This document shows positions 1 through 6,868 of a stretch of DNA of 64,000 nt, in pieces. Each line of letters opens with the position of its first letter. Positions within the stretch are counted from its first letter, which is position 1. The notes under the pieces are model-generated. The model saw only the letters and a list, made by a program, of their open reading frames with translations, was not told the origin of the DNA and made no database searches. The translations under genes were made by a program, and so were the position numbers. The stretch spans positions 1 to 64,000 of the forward strand of contig JANQID010000067.1 in NCBI GenBank assembly GCA_028282325.1, written 5' to 3'. Source of the DNA: Chloroflexaceae bacterium (GTDB lineage: Bacteria; Chloroflexota; Chloroflexia; Chloroflexales; Chloroflexaceae).

Positions 1-75
1 GCAAAGCGAAGAATCCCGGCTATCGGGGACGCTGAGACCCTTCCCCTTCGCTTCGCTCAGGGTCAGGGTGACATG
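1..75. repeat. Hairpin-type intergenic repeat, first copy
   Basis: The arms aaagcgaagaa and cttcgcttcgctcagg are mutually complementary over the GCGAAG core, and the stretch ends in gggtgacat. A second copy with the same arms and the same tail (caggatgacc) lies at 49818-49880. This copy may be cut by the window edge. It is probably a short non-coding interspersed repeat. No function is evident. Confidence 0.55.
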
Positions 76-90
76 CGGCCTGTTCATTAT

Positions 91-298
91 CGTTTGGTAG
101 ATACGCACGTGATCACGGTTATTCTGCGCGCGCCGCAAGCAGCCACGCTGCTCGGCATGTTATACTGGCGGGTATTTCGCCCACGATGGCGCAGCTTATT
201 GTGCAGCAGAATATTCGCCTGGATACGCTCCCGATTCACTGCAACTTGCGTGCGGCGACCGAAGCCGCCATTGCCGAATTAAGCTCGTCATCGCTGTA
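91..298 (+). pseudogene. Frameshifted remnant of a STAS-domain (RsbR-like) protein, C-terminal part
   Basis: Two reading frames together spell the end of a STAS domain. Positions 97-156 read VDTHVITVILRAPQAATLLG, and from 156 the next frame reads HVILAGISPTMAQLIVQQ and runs on to a stop at 298. The same two blocks occur in one frame in the intact STAS protein encoded at 15854-16969 (VDSQIAQGLLEVVQAAQLLG, then VALVGIRPEVAQTVVGLG). A one-base loss near 156 would explain the break. No start, ribosome binding site or upstream part is visible, so this is read as a decayed fragment rather than a programmed frameshift. A sequencing error cannot be excluded, because the N-terminal part would lie outside the window. 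Confidence 0.6.
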
Positions 299-353
299 AT
301 TCCGAGTAAGCGGACACTCTGGTGTGCCCGCCGATAAGTCGCGCCGAATGTGG

Positions 354-359
354 TATACT
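354..359 (+). promoter_or_regulatory. Probable -10 element for the TPP-riboswitch operon
   Basis: TATACT is preceded by TGG, giving an extended -10 pattern, and lies about 30 bases before the riboswitch core. No good -35 hexamer is seen 17 bases upstream. Position relative to the riboswitch is the main support. Confidence 0.4.
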
Positions 360-384
360 AGACCTGTGTGATACACATGAATCT

Positions 385-482
385 GCTAGGGGAGCCAGAT
401 AAGTCTGGCTGAGAGTGCGACCCAAAAATGTCGCTGACCCTTAGAACCTGATCTGGGTTACACCAGCGTAGGGAAGTATTGA
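385..482 (+). promoter_or_regulatory. TPP riboswitch (thi box)
   Basis: The conserved thi-box blocks occur in order: gggg near 389, ctgaga near 409, the P3 side stem, acccttagaacctgatctgg near 438-458, then accagcgtagggaag ending about 478. These are the hallmark TPP-binding elements. Such RNAs sense thiamine pyrophosphate and turn thiamine synthesis or uptake genes off. Downstream are a strong intrinsic terminator (495-531) and then the thiamine-binding protein and ABC importer genes. Control by premature termination is therefore likely, although the antiterminator pairing was not folded computationally. Confidence 0.95.
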
Positions 483-494
483 TGCGCAATTATG

Positions 495-531
495 CAAGTC
501 GCTGTTCCCTACGTTGGAACAGCGGCTTTTT
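495..531 (+). terminator. Intrinsic terminator of the TPP riboswitch expression platform
   Basis: A 13-bp stem (aag, a T-G pair, then cgctgttcc pairing with ggaacagcg and ctt) closes a short loop and is followed directly by TTTTT. It sits between the riboswitch and the first gene, as expected for TPP-dependent attenuation. Confidence 0.88.
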
Positions 532-567
532 GTGTTTCCCTTTGATTTGATTGTGAAAGGAGCGCTT

Positions 568-867
568 ATGGCATCAATTGCAGTAAGTTTTGAAGTCCTG
601 CCAGGCGGTATCGCCGACAAGTCGGCAGTCTATCGCGCCGTTGATGCGGCGATTGGTGTTGTCGTGCAAAGCGGCTTGCCCTACAAGGTAAGCCCGATGG
701 AGACAACCGTCGAAGGTGAATACGACGCGGTGATGGCGCTGATTAAACAGGCGCAGGACGCTGTGATTGCTGCGGGCGCCGAGCGGGTGTTCACGCTGAT
801 CAAGGTTGATTACAATCCGCACGGCTCAACTATCGCCGAGAAATTGGAAAAGTACGGAGGTCGATGA
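568..867 (+). CDS. Thiamine-binding protein, MTH1187/YkoF family (DUF77)
   Basis: This 99-residue protein matches the small thiamine-binding family PF01910 (MTH1187-like, half a YkoF). It starts MASIAVSFEVLPGG and contains the family pattern SPMETTVEGEYDAVMALI near residues 42-59. Members bind thiamine or its pyrimidine (HMP) moiety and often sit beside HMP/thiamine ABC importers, as here. The ATG at 568 follows GAAAGGAG at good spacing; an upstream in-frame start at 514 would lie inside the terminator region and is rejected. It is the first gene after the TPP riboswitch and about 40 bp ahead of the permease gene, so it is almost certainly co-regulated with the importer. Whether it passes ligand to the importer or buffers thiamine is inference. 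Confidence 0.85.
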   Translation: MASIAVSFEVLPGGIADKSAVYRAVDAAIGVVVQSGLPYKVSPMETTVEGEYDAVMALIKQAQDAVIAAGAERVFTLIKVDYNPHGSTIAEKLEKYGGR

Positions 868-905
868 GTCGATTCGTGCTCATCGTCGGGTGAGGAGACG
901 CCGCT

Positions 906-1736
906 ATGATCCGCAAAGAACGATTGATTCGCCAGTATGCCGTCTGGCATGACGCATCGGCGACATGGGGGGGAACGCTGCTGCGACTGGCCAGAATCGT
1001 TGCGCCGCCGCTGCTGCTGGTTGCCGGTCTTGTGCTGGGCTGGGAGTTACTGGTCGGTTGGCTTGCGATCCCCGGTTGGCTGCTGCCGGCGCCATCGCGC
1101 ATTGTCGCCGCCTTTGTAGACAGTCTGCCGGTGTTGACTGGTCACGTCGCGGCGACGTTGCGCGTTACGGCGATTGGCTTTGGGCTGGCGCTGGTCGCCG
1201 GCTTCGGGCTGGCGTTCTTGATCGACATCTCGCCGTTGCTCAGGCGTGCGTTGTACCCGCTGCTGGTCGCTTCGCAAACGGTGCCAATTGTGGCGGTCGC
1301 TCCTCTCCTAGTGGTCGGATTTGGTTTTGGGATGCTACCCAAAGTGCTGGTCGTTGCGCTGGTGACATTCTTTCCCATCGTTGTCAACACGGTTGACGGC
1401 TTGCAATCCGCCGACCGCGACATGACGCAACTGTTGCGCGCAATGAATGCCGGCTATGGGCAGATCCTGAGGCTGCTGCGCATCCCGGCGGCGCTGCCGA
1501 TGATCTTTACCGGCGTCAAGATTGCGATTACCTACAGCATCATCGGCGCGGTGCTGGCCGAGTGGATCGGCGCCAGTTCCGGCCTGGGCGTCTATATCGC
1601 CCGCTCGCTGCGCGCTTTCCGCACCGACCAGGTGTTTGTCGCCGCCTTTGTGACATCGCTGTTGACGATTATGTTATTCGCTTCCACCAGCGTACTGGAG
1701 CGCTGGTTGGTCTATTGGAAAGGAAACCATTCATGA
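906..1736 (+). CDS. ABC transporter permease for a thiamine precursor (ThiX-like)
   Basis: This 276-residue inner-membrane protein is of the SsuC/TauC/ThiX permease type. Several hydrophobic segments are visible (for example about residues 25-45, 85-110, 120-150, 205-225, 240-262). The region around residues 168-200, with LLRAMNAGYGQILRLLRIPAALP, is the conserved EAA loop that docks the ATPase. The start at 906 follows GAGGAGACG. Its stop overlaps the next gene's start (ATGA), which shows translational coupling to the binding protein. Substrate assignment (HMP, formylaminopyrimidine or thiamine) comes from the upstream TPP riboswitch and the neighbouring NMT1-type binding protein, not from the permease sequence itself. 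Confidence 0.85.
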   Translation: MIRKERLIRQYAVWHDASATWGGTLLRLARIVAPPLLLVAGLVLGWELLVGWLAIPGWLLPAPSRIVAAFVDSLPVLTGHVAATLRVTAIGFGLALVAGFGLAFLIDISPLLRRALYPLLVASQTVPIVAVAPLLVVGFGFGMLPKVLVVALVTFFPIVVNTVDGLQSADRDMTQLLRAMNAGYGQILRLLRIPAALPMIFTGVKIAITYSIIGAVLAEWIGASSGLGVYIARSLRAFRTDQVFVAAFVTSLLTIMLFASTSVLERWLVYWKGNHS

Positions 1737-2740
1737 AGCGACTATTCGTTTTTCTGCTGGCCGGGGTGATCTTGCTGGCGGCATGCGGCGCCCAGCCGAC
1801 GACCGGCGATGCGCCGACTGCGCCCGCCGCGGAGCCGGATCTGACGCCGGTGCGCTTTGGATTGGACTGGACGCCCAACACCAACCACACCGGGGTGTAT
1901 GTGGCCGACGCCCAGGGCTATTATCGCGATCAGGGGCTGACGGTTGAGATTCTTCAGGCGCAGGAAGGCGGCACGGTTGAACAACTGGTTGCCACAGGCA
2001 AACTCGATTTTGGCGTTTCCTACCAGGAAGCCGTGACCCAGGCGCGCATTGAGGGTCTGCCGGTCGTCTCGATTGCGGCGATTATTCAGCACAATACCAG
2101 TGGGTTCGCCAGCCGGGCCGAAGAAGGCATCACCGACCCTGCCGGCTTTGCGGGCAAGAAGTATGGCGCGTTTGGCTCGCCGATTGAGAATGCGGTGATC
2201 ACGGGGCTGATGGAGTGCGCCGGCGCGGATGCCGCGCAAGTCGAATTTGTGGACATCGGCAGCGCCGACTTTTTCGTTGCTACCGAACGCGGCGATGTTG
2301 ATTTTGCCTGGGTTTTTGAAGGTTGGACCGGAATGGAGGCCGAAGAACGCGGCATTCCCCTAAATATCGTGATGATCAACGACCAGAACTGCATCCCCGA
2401 CTACTATACCCCCGTGATCGTCACCGGCGAGCAGACGATCGCTGAGCGACCCGATGTTATCCAGCGCTTTATGCAAGCCGTTAGCCAGGGCTATCAGTTT
2501 GCAATCGCACAGCCGGATGAGGCAGCGGATATGTTGATCGCCGCAGCGCCGGAACTCGACGCCAACCTGGTGCGTCGCAGCCAGGCCTATCTTGCGGAAC
2601 AGTACCAGGCCGACGCGTCGCGCTGGGGTGAGCAACGCCTGGAGGTCTGGCGCGATTATGCGCTATGGATGGCCGAGCGCGATCTGATCCCGGAGATGAT
2701 TGCGCCGGAAGAAGCCTTCACGAACGAGTTTTTGCCGTAG
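1733..2740 (+). CDS. NMT1/THI5-type substrate-binding lipoprotein (ThiY-like)
   Basis: This 335-residue extracytoplasmic binding protein begins MKRLFVFLLAGVILLAACG, a lipoprotein signal peptide with lipobox LAAC (Cys about 19). The mature part starts with RFGLDWTPNTNHTGVYVA, the characteristic opening of the NMT1/ThiY family, whose members bind HMP or formylaminopyrimidine. Other visible family blocks are GTVEQLVATGKLDFGVSYQ (about residues 80-100) and DFAWVFEGW (about 190). The start at 1733 overlaps the permease stop by 4 bp; an in-frame start at 1562 lies inside the permease gene and is rejected. With its neighbours it forms a complete ABC importer under TPP control. The exact ligand is not determined. 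Confidence 0.88.
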   Translation: MKRLFVFLLAGVILLAACGAQPTTGDAPTAPAAEPDLTPVRFGLDWTPNTNHTGVYVADAQGYYRDQGLTVEILQAQEGGTVEQLVATGKLDFGVSYQEAVTQARIEGLPVVSIAAIIQHNTSGFASRAEEGITDPAGFAGKKYGAFGSPIENAVITGLMECAGADAAQVEFVDIGSADFFVATERGDVDFAWVFEGWTGMEAEERGIPLNIVMINDQNCIPDYYTPVIVTGEQTIAERPDVIQRFMQAVSQGYQFAIAQPDEAADMLIAAAPELDANLVRRSQAYLAEQYQADASRWGEQRLEVWRDYALWMAERDLIPEMIAPEEAFTNEFLP

Positions 2741-2770
2741 AGCGCTGTGGAGAAGCCCGGAGATGCTGCG

Positions 2771-3529
2771 ATGTCTGTGATCGAGGTTGATGCCGTCAGT
2801 AAATCATACCCGACGCCCGATGGCGCGCTCGACGCGCTGGAGCAGGTGAGTCTGATCGCGCGGTCGGGCGAATTTGTCAGCGTGATCGGGCCGAGCGGTT
2901 GTGGCAAAAGCACGTTGTTCAACATCATTGCCGGCCTGGAGGAGCCATCCGCCGGTTGTGTGCGCATCGATGATGTAGAAGTGACGGATCGGCGTGGCAG
3001 GGTTGCCTATATGCCGCAACGCGACGCCCTGCTGCCCTGGCGCAACGTGCTGGATAACGCGGTGCTGGCGACTGTCGTGCAGCGCGGCGACGTGCGCGCG
3101 GCGCGGCGCGAAGCCGAAGCGCTGCTCGGCGATTTCGGGCTGGAGGGATTTGGCGAAGCGCTGCCGGCGACATTGTCGGGCGGTATGCGGCAACGGGTGG
3201 CGTTGCTGCGCACCGTTCTCTGGCGTCGCCCGATTATGCTGCTCGACGAGCCGTTTGGCGCGCTCGACGCGCTCACCCGCGCGCAGCTCCAGCAGTGGCT
3301 GTTGGGGCTGTGGAGTCGCCTCGATCATACAATCTTGATGGTAACGCACGACGTTGACGAGGCGTTGCTGCTCTCCGACCGCGTCTATGTGCTAACGCCG
3401 CGACCGGGGCGCGTCGCGCTCGAACTGGCACTCGATCTGCCGCGCCCGCGAACGTACAACATTATCGCCAGCGCGGCGTTTCTGCGCTACAAGACGCATT
3501 TGTTACGCGCCCTGGGACAGATCATGTAA
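2771..3529 (+). CDS. ABC transporter ATP-binding protein (ThiZ-like)
   Basis: This 252-residue ATPase belongs to the nitrate/sulfonate/taurine/HMP importer class. Walker A is GPSGCGKST (about residues 38-46), the signature is LSGGMRQR (about 135-142), Walker B is IMLLDEPFGALD (about 155-166) and the H-loop is MVTHDVDEA. The ATG at 2771 follows GGAG; a GTG at 2747 is an alternative start adding 8 residues. It is the last gene of the riboswitch-controlled operon (thiamine-binding protein, permease, binding lipoprotein, ATPase). The ATPase should power import of a thiamine precursor. Confidence 0.88.
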   Translation: MSVIEVDAVSKSYPTPDGALDALEQVSLIARSGEFVSVIGPSGCGKSTLFNIIAGLEEPSAGCVRIDDVEVTDRRGRVAYMPQRDALLPWRNVLDNAVLATVVQRGDVRAARREAEALLGDFGLEGFGEALPATLSGGMRQRVALLRTVLWRRPIMLLDEPFGALDALTRAQLQQWLLGLWSRLDHTILMVTHDVDEALLLSDRVYVLTPRPGRVALELALDLPRPRTYNIIASAAFLRYKTHLLRALGQIM

Positions 3530-3684
3530 TCGGATCGACGAGGCGTACACTAATAGAGAGATCAGATATATAGACAACAGAGGACTGGCAGTCCTGAAAC
3601 TGTTTTGCACAATTACTACGACAAATGCTTGCGCTACCGGTACGGTCTTCTTCGCGGGCTGCCAGTCCTGAAACCATACTCCTC

Positions 3685-3697
3685 AACCTGTCAGGTT
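3685..3697. promoter_or_regulatory. Palindrome AACCTGTCAGGTT, operator-like or repeat-derived
   Basis: This is a perfect 13-bp palindrome (central T) in the gap before alanine dehydrogenase. Very similar palindromes lie in two other intergenic regions, AACCTGATAGGTT at 34896-34908 and GACCTGACAGGTC at 56038-56050. Its role is unknown. The same gap (3530-3806) also holds two direct copies of cagtcctgaaac at about 3589-3600 and 3664-3675, and no gene. Confidence 0.35.
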
Positions 3698-3769
3698 TTT
3701 ACATCGGCGTCACATGCCCCAAAGCTGTTCATCTATTCGTGCTATGATTATGAGCGCACAAACCGATTT

Positions 3770-3788
3770 TTGTCGATATAATCGACAA
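3770..3788. promoter_or_regulatory. Inverted repeat TTGTCGAT-ATA-ATCGACAA, candidate operator
   Basis: A perfect 8-bp inverted repeat with a 3-bp spacer lies about 150 bp upstream of the alanine dehydrogenase start, in an AT-richer stretch that could hold the promoter. It looks like a site for a dimeric repressor. No regulator can be named. Confidence 0.4.
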
Positions 3789-3806
3789 TCATATGACATT
3801 TAATGG

Positions 3807-3919
3807 TATAGCAATCCTACTCAGGTTGTGAAGTCACTGCAGTGCCGCCTTCAGGTGGCGAAGGGAACCGCCTGAAGGCGGCACTACGCAATCTTTACGA
3901 CTGCGGTAGGATTGCTATA
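3807..3919. repeat. 113-bp nested inverted-repeat element (MITE-like or stem-loop repeat)
   Basis: The outer arms TATAGCAATCCTAC (3807-3820) and GTAGGATTGCTATA (3906-3919) are perfectly complementary over 14 bp. An inner pair, agtgccgccttcagg (3841-3855) and cctgaaggcggcact (3871-3885), is also perfect. The element ends a few bases before the ribosome binding site of the next gene. The architecture suggests a non-autonomous mobile repeat or a large cruciform/hairpin. No transposase is nearby, and no second full copy was found in this window. Confidence 0.65.
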
Positions 3920-3935
3920 TGAGAGGATCGCAGCT

Positions 3936-5039
3936 ATGATCATCGGGGCGCCAAAAGAAATCAAAGACAATGAATATCGGGTGGCGATGACGCCGGGCGG
4001 CGTTCAACAGCTAACCAATCTGGGCCACCGCGTGCTGGTCGAAACCGGCGCCGGCGAGGGGAGCCGCTTTGCTGACGAGGATTATCGTGAAGTTGGGGCG
4101 ACGATTGTGCCCACGAGCACTGACGCCTGGGGCGCTGAACTTGTTATCAAGGTGAAAGAGCCGCAGCCTGACGAATATGCGTTGCTGCGTCCCGATCTGC
4201 TGCTGTTCACCTACTTGCATCTCGCCGCCGACGAACGGCTGACCCGCGAAATGCTGGCCCGCAAAGTTACCGGCATCGCCTATGAGACAGTCGAGCTGTC
4301 CAATGGCAGCCTGCCGATACTGACGCCGATGAGCGAGGTCGCCGGGCGTATGGCGATCCAGGTTGGCGCGCGTTACCTGGAGCGGATGCACGGCGGGCGC
4401 GGCAAATTGCTCGGCGGCGTCCCCGGCGTGCGTCCTGCTGATGTGATCATCATCGGCGGCGGTGTGGTGGGAACCAACGCTGCGCAGATCGCGCTGGGCA
4501 TGGGGGCGAATGTTGTGGTGATCGATGCGAACCTCGACCGACTGCGCTATCTCGAAGAGGTGCTGGGCGGGCGATTGAATACGCTCAGCTCGAATCCGCG
4601 CAACATTGCCGAAGCGGTGCGTCGCGCCGATCTGCTGGTGGGGGCGGTGCTGATCAAGGGCGCCAAAGCGCCGAAGCTGGTGTCGCGCGAAATGATCGCG
4701 ACGATGAAACCCGGCAGCGTTGTGGTCGATGTGGCGGTCGATCAAGGCGGGTGCATCGAAACGACACATCCGACGACGCATTCCAATCCGACGTTCCTGG
4801 TCGATGAGGTAGTTCACTACTGTGTGGCGAATATGCCGGGAGCGGTGCCGCGCACCAGCACCTATGCGTTGAGCAGTGCCACGTTGCCCTACATCGTCAA
4901 TCTGGCGAATAGCGGATTTCCCGCAGCTATCCAGCGCGATCCGGCGCTGGCGAAGGGCGTCAACACGTATGCGGGCGCAGTTACCTATCTCGCCGTTGCC
5001 GAAGCCTTTGGCCTGGAATACGCGACGCTGGTTTTGTAA
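3936..5039 (+). CDS. ald: Alanine dehydrogenase
   Basis: This 367-residue enzyme interconverts L-alanine and pyruvate plus ammonia using NAD. Diagnostic blocks include [20 protein letters not shown] at the N-terminus with the substrate arginine, KVKEP with the catalytic lysine (about residue 72), [10 protein letters not shown] with the catalytic histidine (about 95), and the Rossmann motif [14 protein letters not shown] (about 168-181). The length is close to the usual 370. The ATG at 3936 follows GAGAGGA; an upstream TTG at 3912 lies inside the inverted-repeat element and is rejected. The gene stands alone. It may link ammonia assimilation to central carbon metabolism, which fits a genome encoding nitrogenase, but this is inference. 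Confidence 0.93.
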   Translation: MIIGAPKEIKDNEYRVAMTPGGVQQLTNLGHRVLVETGAGEGSRFADEDYREVGATIVPTSTDAWGAELVIKVKEPQPDEYALLRPDLLLFTYLHLAADERLTREMLARKVTGIAYETVELSNGSLPILTPMSEVAGRMAIQVGARYLERMHGGRGKLLGGVPGVRPADVIIIGGGVVGTNAAQIALGMGANVVVIDANLDRLRYLEEVLGGRLNTLSSNPRNIAEAVRRADLLVGAVLIKGAKAPKLVSREMIATMKPGSVVVDVAVDQGGCIETTHPTTHSNPTFLVDEVVHYCVANMPGAVPRTSTYALSSATLPYIVNLANSGFPAAIQRDPALAKGVNTYAGAVTYLAVAEAFGLEYATLVL

Positions 5040-5046
5040 TCGCAAG

Positions 5047-5102
5047 TAGACCGGGCCAGTCTGCAAGAGCATCCCGAACAGAAACCCGACTGGCCCAGTC
5101 TT
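5047..5102. repeat. GGGCCAGTC inverted repeat between convergent genes
   Basis: gaccgggccagtc (5049-5061) and gactggcccagtc (5088-5100) form an imperfect inverted repeat in the 80-bp space between alanine dehydrogenase and the convergent HAD gene. The same gactgggccagtc core occurs in the longer elements at 31876-32015 and 47811-47945. It may serve as a bidirectional terminator, but there is no clear T-run. Confidence 0.5.
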
Positions 5103-5121
5103 ACCCAGAAGCAGATCGCGG

Positions 5122-5784
5122 CTATGCCAATATCTGATCGGTCACGGCATGCAGATCGGCGCCGATGATGTCGGGCTGGGGGAGCAACGGGCTATAGGCG
5201 ACGCCGGGGCGGGCGATGAATGCCGCCGCATAGCCGGCCTTGAGCGCTCCGGCGACATCCCAGTCGTGCGCGGCAACGAGGCGCATCCCTCCGGCGGCGA
5301 CGCCGAGCTTCGCGGCGGCCATATGGTACACCGCAGCGACCGGCTTGTACATCTTCAGTTCATCGACCGACAACGCCTGCTCGAAAAAATCGCGGATGCC
5401 GGCGTTTGTGAGTTGCGCCTCCGCAACGTGCGGCGGCGAATTGGTGAGCGCCGCCAGGCGAAAACCGGCGGCTTGCAATCGCTCCAGGTTCGGACGCACA
5501 TCGGGGTGGGGCGACAGAGTACGGATAGCGCTCAGGATCTGGGTGCGATCTTCCGCCGCCAGCGCTACATTCTGCCGTGCGGCGGTCATATCGAGCGCCG
5601 CGCCGGCGACGGTTCCAAAGTCGTGATACTCGTTCAGCAATGTCGCGACCAGCGCCGATTGCAGCACCTGTGCGAACCATTGCCGTCGGATGGTGGCGGA
5701 GCCAAAGACGCGTTCAAAATGCGGGTCGAGGGCGTGGAGATCAAGCAATGTCTCGTTGACATCAAAAACAATGACGTGGCTCAT
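5122..5784 (-). CDS. Haloacid dehalogenase type II family hydrolase
   Basis: This 220-residue cytosolic HAD-superfamily enzyme resembles (S)-2-haloacid dehalogenases (type II). The nucleophile motif is FDVNETLLDL with Asp8, motif II is LAALTNSPP (about residues 112-120), the motif III lysine is in MYKPVAAVY (about 144) and the last acidic motif is AAHDWDVAGA (about 172-181). Type II family members dehalogenate 2-haloacids, but close homologues act on other phosphorylated or halogenated small molecules, so the substrate is open. It reads in the same direction as the HD-GYP gene, 79 bp downstream of it, and could be transcribed with the signalling operon. Confidence 0.78.
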   Translation of the reverse strand: MSHVIVFDVNETLLDLHALDPHFERVFGSATIRRQWFAQVLQSALVATLLNEYHDFGTVAGAALDMTAARQNVALAAEDRTQILSAIRTLSPHPDVRPNLERLQAAGFRLAALTNSPPHVAEAQLTNAGIRDFFEQALSVDELKMYKPVAAVYHMAAAKLGVAAGGMRLVAAHDWDVAGALKAGYAAAFIARPGVAYSPLLPQPDIIGADLHAVTDQILA

Positions 5785-5863
5785 AAGCAGCTCCTCAACA
5801 GGTCTTATAGATAAATCAGCTACCGAAGAGAGTCTTACTGCACACGATCTTTGTTACAGATCT

Positions 5864-6868
5864 TCATATTTCAAGATCTATAGTGAAAAAGGCTTCGACA
5901 ACCTGCGGATCGAAATGCTTGCCCCTCAGATCGCGAATATGCGCCTGCACCTTTTCAATCGGCCAGGCATCGCGGTATGGTCGATCAGAGCGCAATGCAT
6001 CCCATACATCGATCACAGAGAAGATCCGCGCCGCCAGCGGGATTTCCTCTCCCTTCAACCCGCTAGGATAGCCACTCCCATCCCAGCGTTCGTGGTGGTA
6101 GTGGGGAATGTCCAACGCCGGGCGCAAAAATTCAATCGGCGAGAGCCACTCGTGCGCATAGACCGGGTGCATACGCATAATCTTCCACTCTTCGTCGCTG
6201 AGCGGGCCAGGTTTGTGCAAGATCGAGTCGGGAATGCCGAGCTTGCCGATGTCGTGCAAAAGTGCGCCACGCCGGATGTGCATAATCTCAGCTTCGCCGA
6301 TTCCCAGCAACCGCGCGAGTCGCACCGTCAGCTCTGCTACCCGGAGGCTATGCCCTTCGGTTTCGTGGTCGCGCAAGTCCAGTGCCTGCGACCAACCGGC
6401 TATCGTGGCGTCGTAGGCGCGCTCGATATCCCGCGCGGCCTGTAGGGCTTGCTCCTCGGAATGCTTGCGCTCTTCCAACAACAGCCGATAACGATTGATG
6501 CGCGTGATCGTGCGCACACGCACTTGCAGCTCCAGGCGGTCGATGGGCTTGGAGAGGAAGTCGTCGGCCCCGGCGGAAAGCCCCCGAATACGCGATTGTC
6601 GATCATCGAGCGCCGTCACCATCACGATCGGGATAATCGCAGTACTTTCCTGCGCGCGCAATCGCTGGCATACTTCAAAGCCATCAAGTCCCGGCATCAT
6701 CACATCAAGCAGAATCAGATCCGGCGTATGTTTCTTCGCGAGGTCCAACGCCTCGAAGCTGTCGGCTGCCATCAACAAACTGTATCCTTGCGGCGTCAGC
6801 GCATCCAGGAGGATCTCGCGACCGTCCCTCTCATCATCGACGATCAGTATGCAACTGGCTTTATCCAT
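5864..6868 (-). CDS. Response regulator with HD-GYP domain (cyclic-di-GMP phosphodiesterase type)
   Basis: This 334-residue protein has an N-terminal receiver domain (about residues 5-120; acid pair DD, phosphoacceptor Asp55 in LILLDVMMPG, lysine in LSKPID). A helical linker is followed by an HD-GYP domain (about 150-330). The HD motif is LLHDIGKLGIP, and HHERWDGSGYP carries the GYP signature. HD-GYP proteins hydrolyse cyclic-di-GMP in the cytoplasm, so this is a likely output of the upstream kinases. The ATG at 6868 overlaps the end of the LOV kinase gene by 8 bp, which indicates coupled translation; an ATG at 6877 is an alternative. Confidence 0.88.
   Translation of the reverse strand: MDKASCILIVDDERDGREILLDALTPQGYSLLMAADSFEALDLAKKHTPDLILLDVMMPGLDGFEVCQRLRAQESTAIIPIVMVTALDDRQSRIRGLSAGADDFLSKPIDRLELQVRVRTITRINRYRLLLEERKHSEEQALQAARDIERAYDATIAGWSQALDLRDHETEGHSLRVAELTVRLARLLGIGEAEIMHIRRGALLHDIGKLGIPDSILHKPGPLSDEEWKIMRMHPVYAHEWLSPIEFLRPALDIPHYHHERWDGSGYPSGLKGEEIPLAARIFSVIDVWDALRSDRPYRDAWPIEKVQAHIRDLRGKHFDPQVVEAFFTIDLEI

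Noticed and set aside
2804-3349. Long open frames antisense to the ABC ATPase gene, and many similar shadows elsewhere
   Set aside because: They are typical mirror frames of GC-rich genes and lack start signals and homology.
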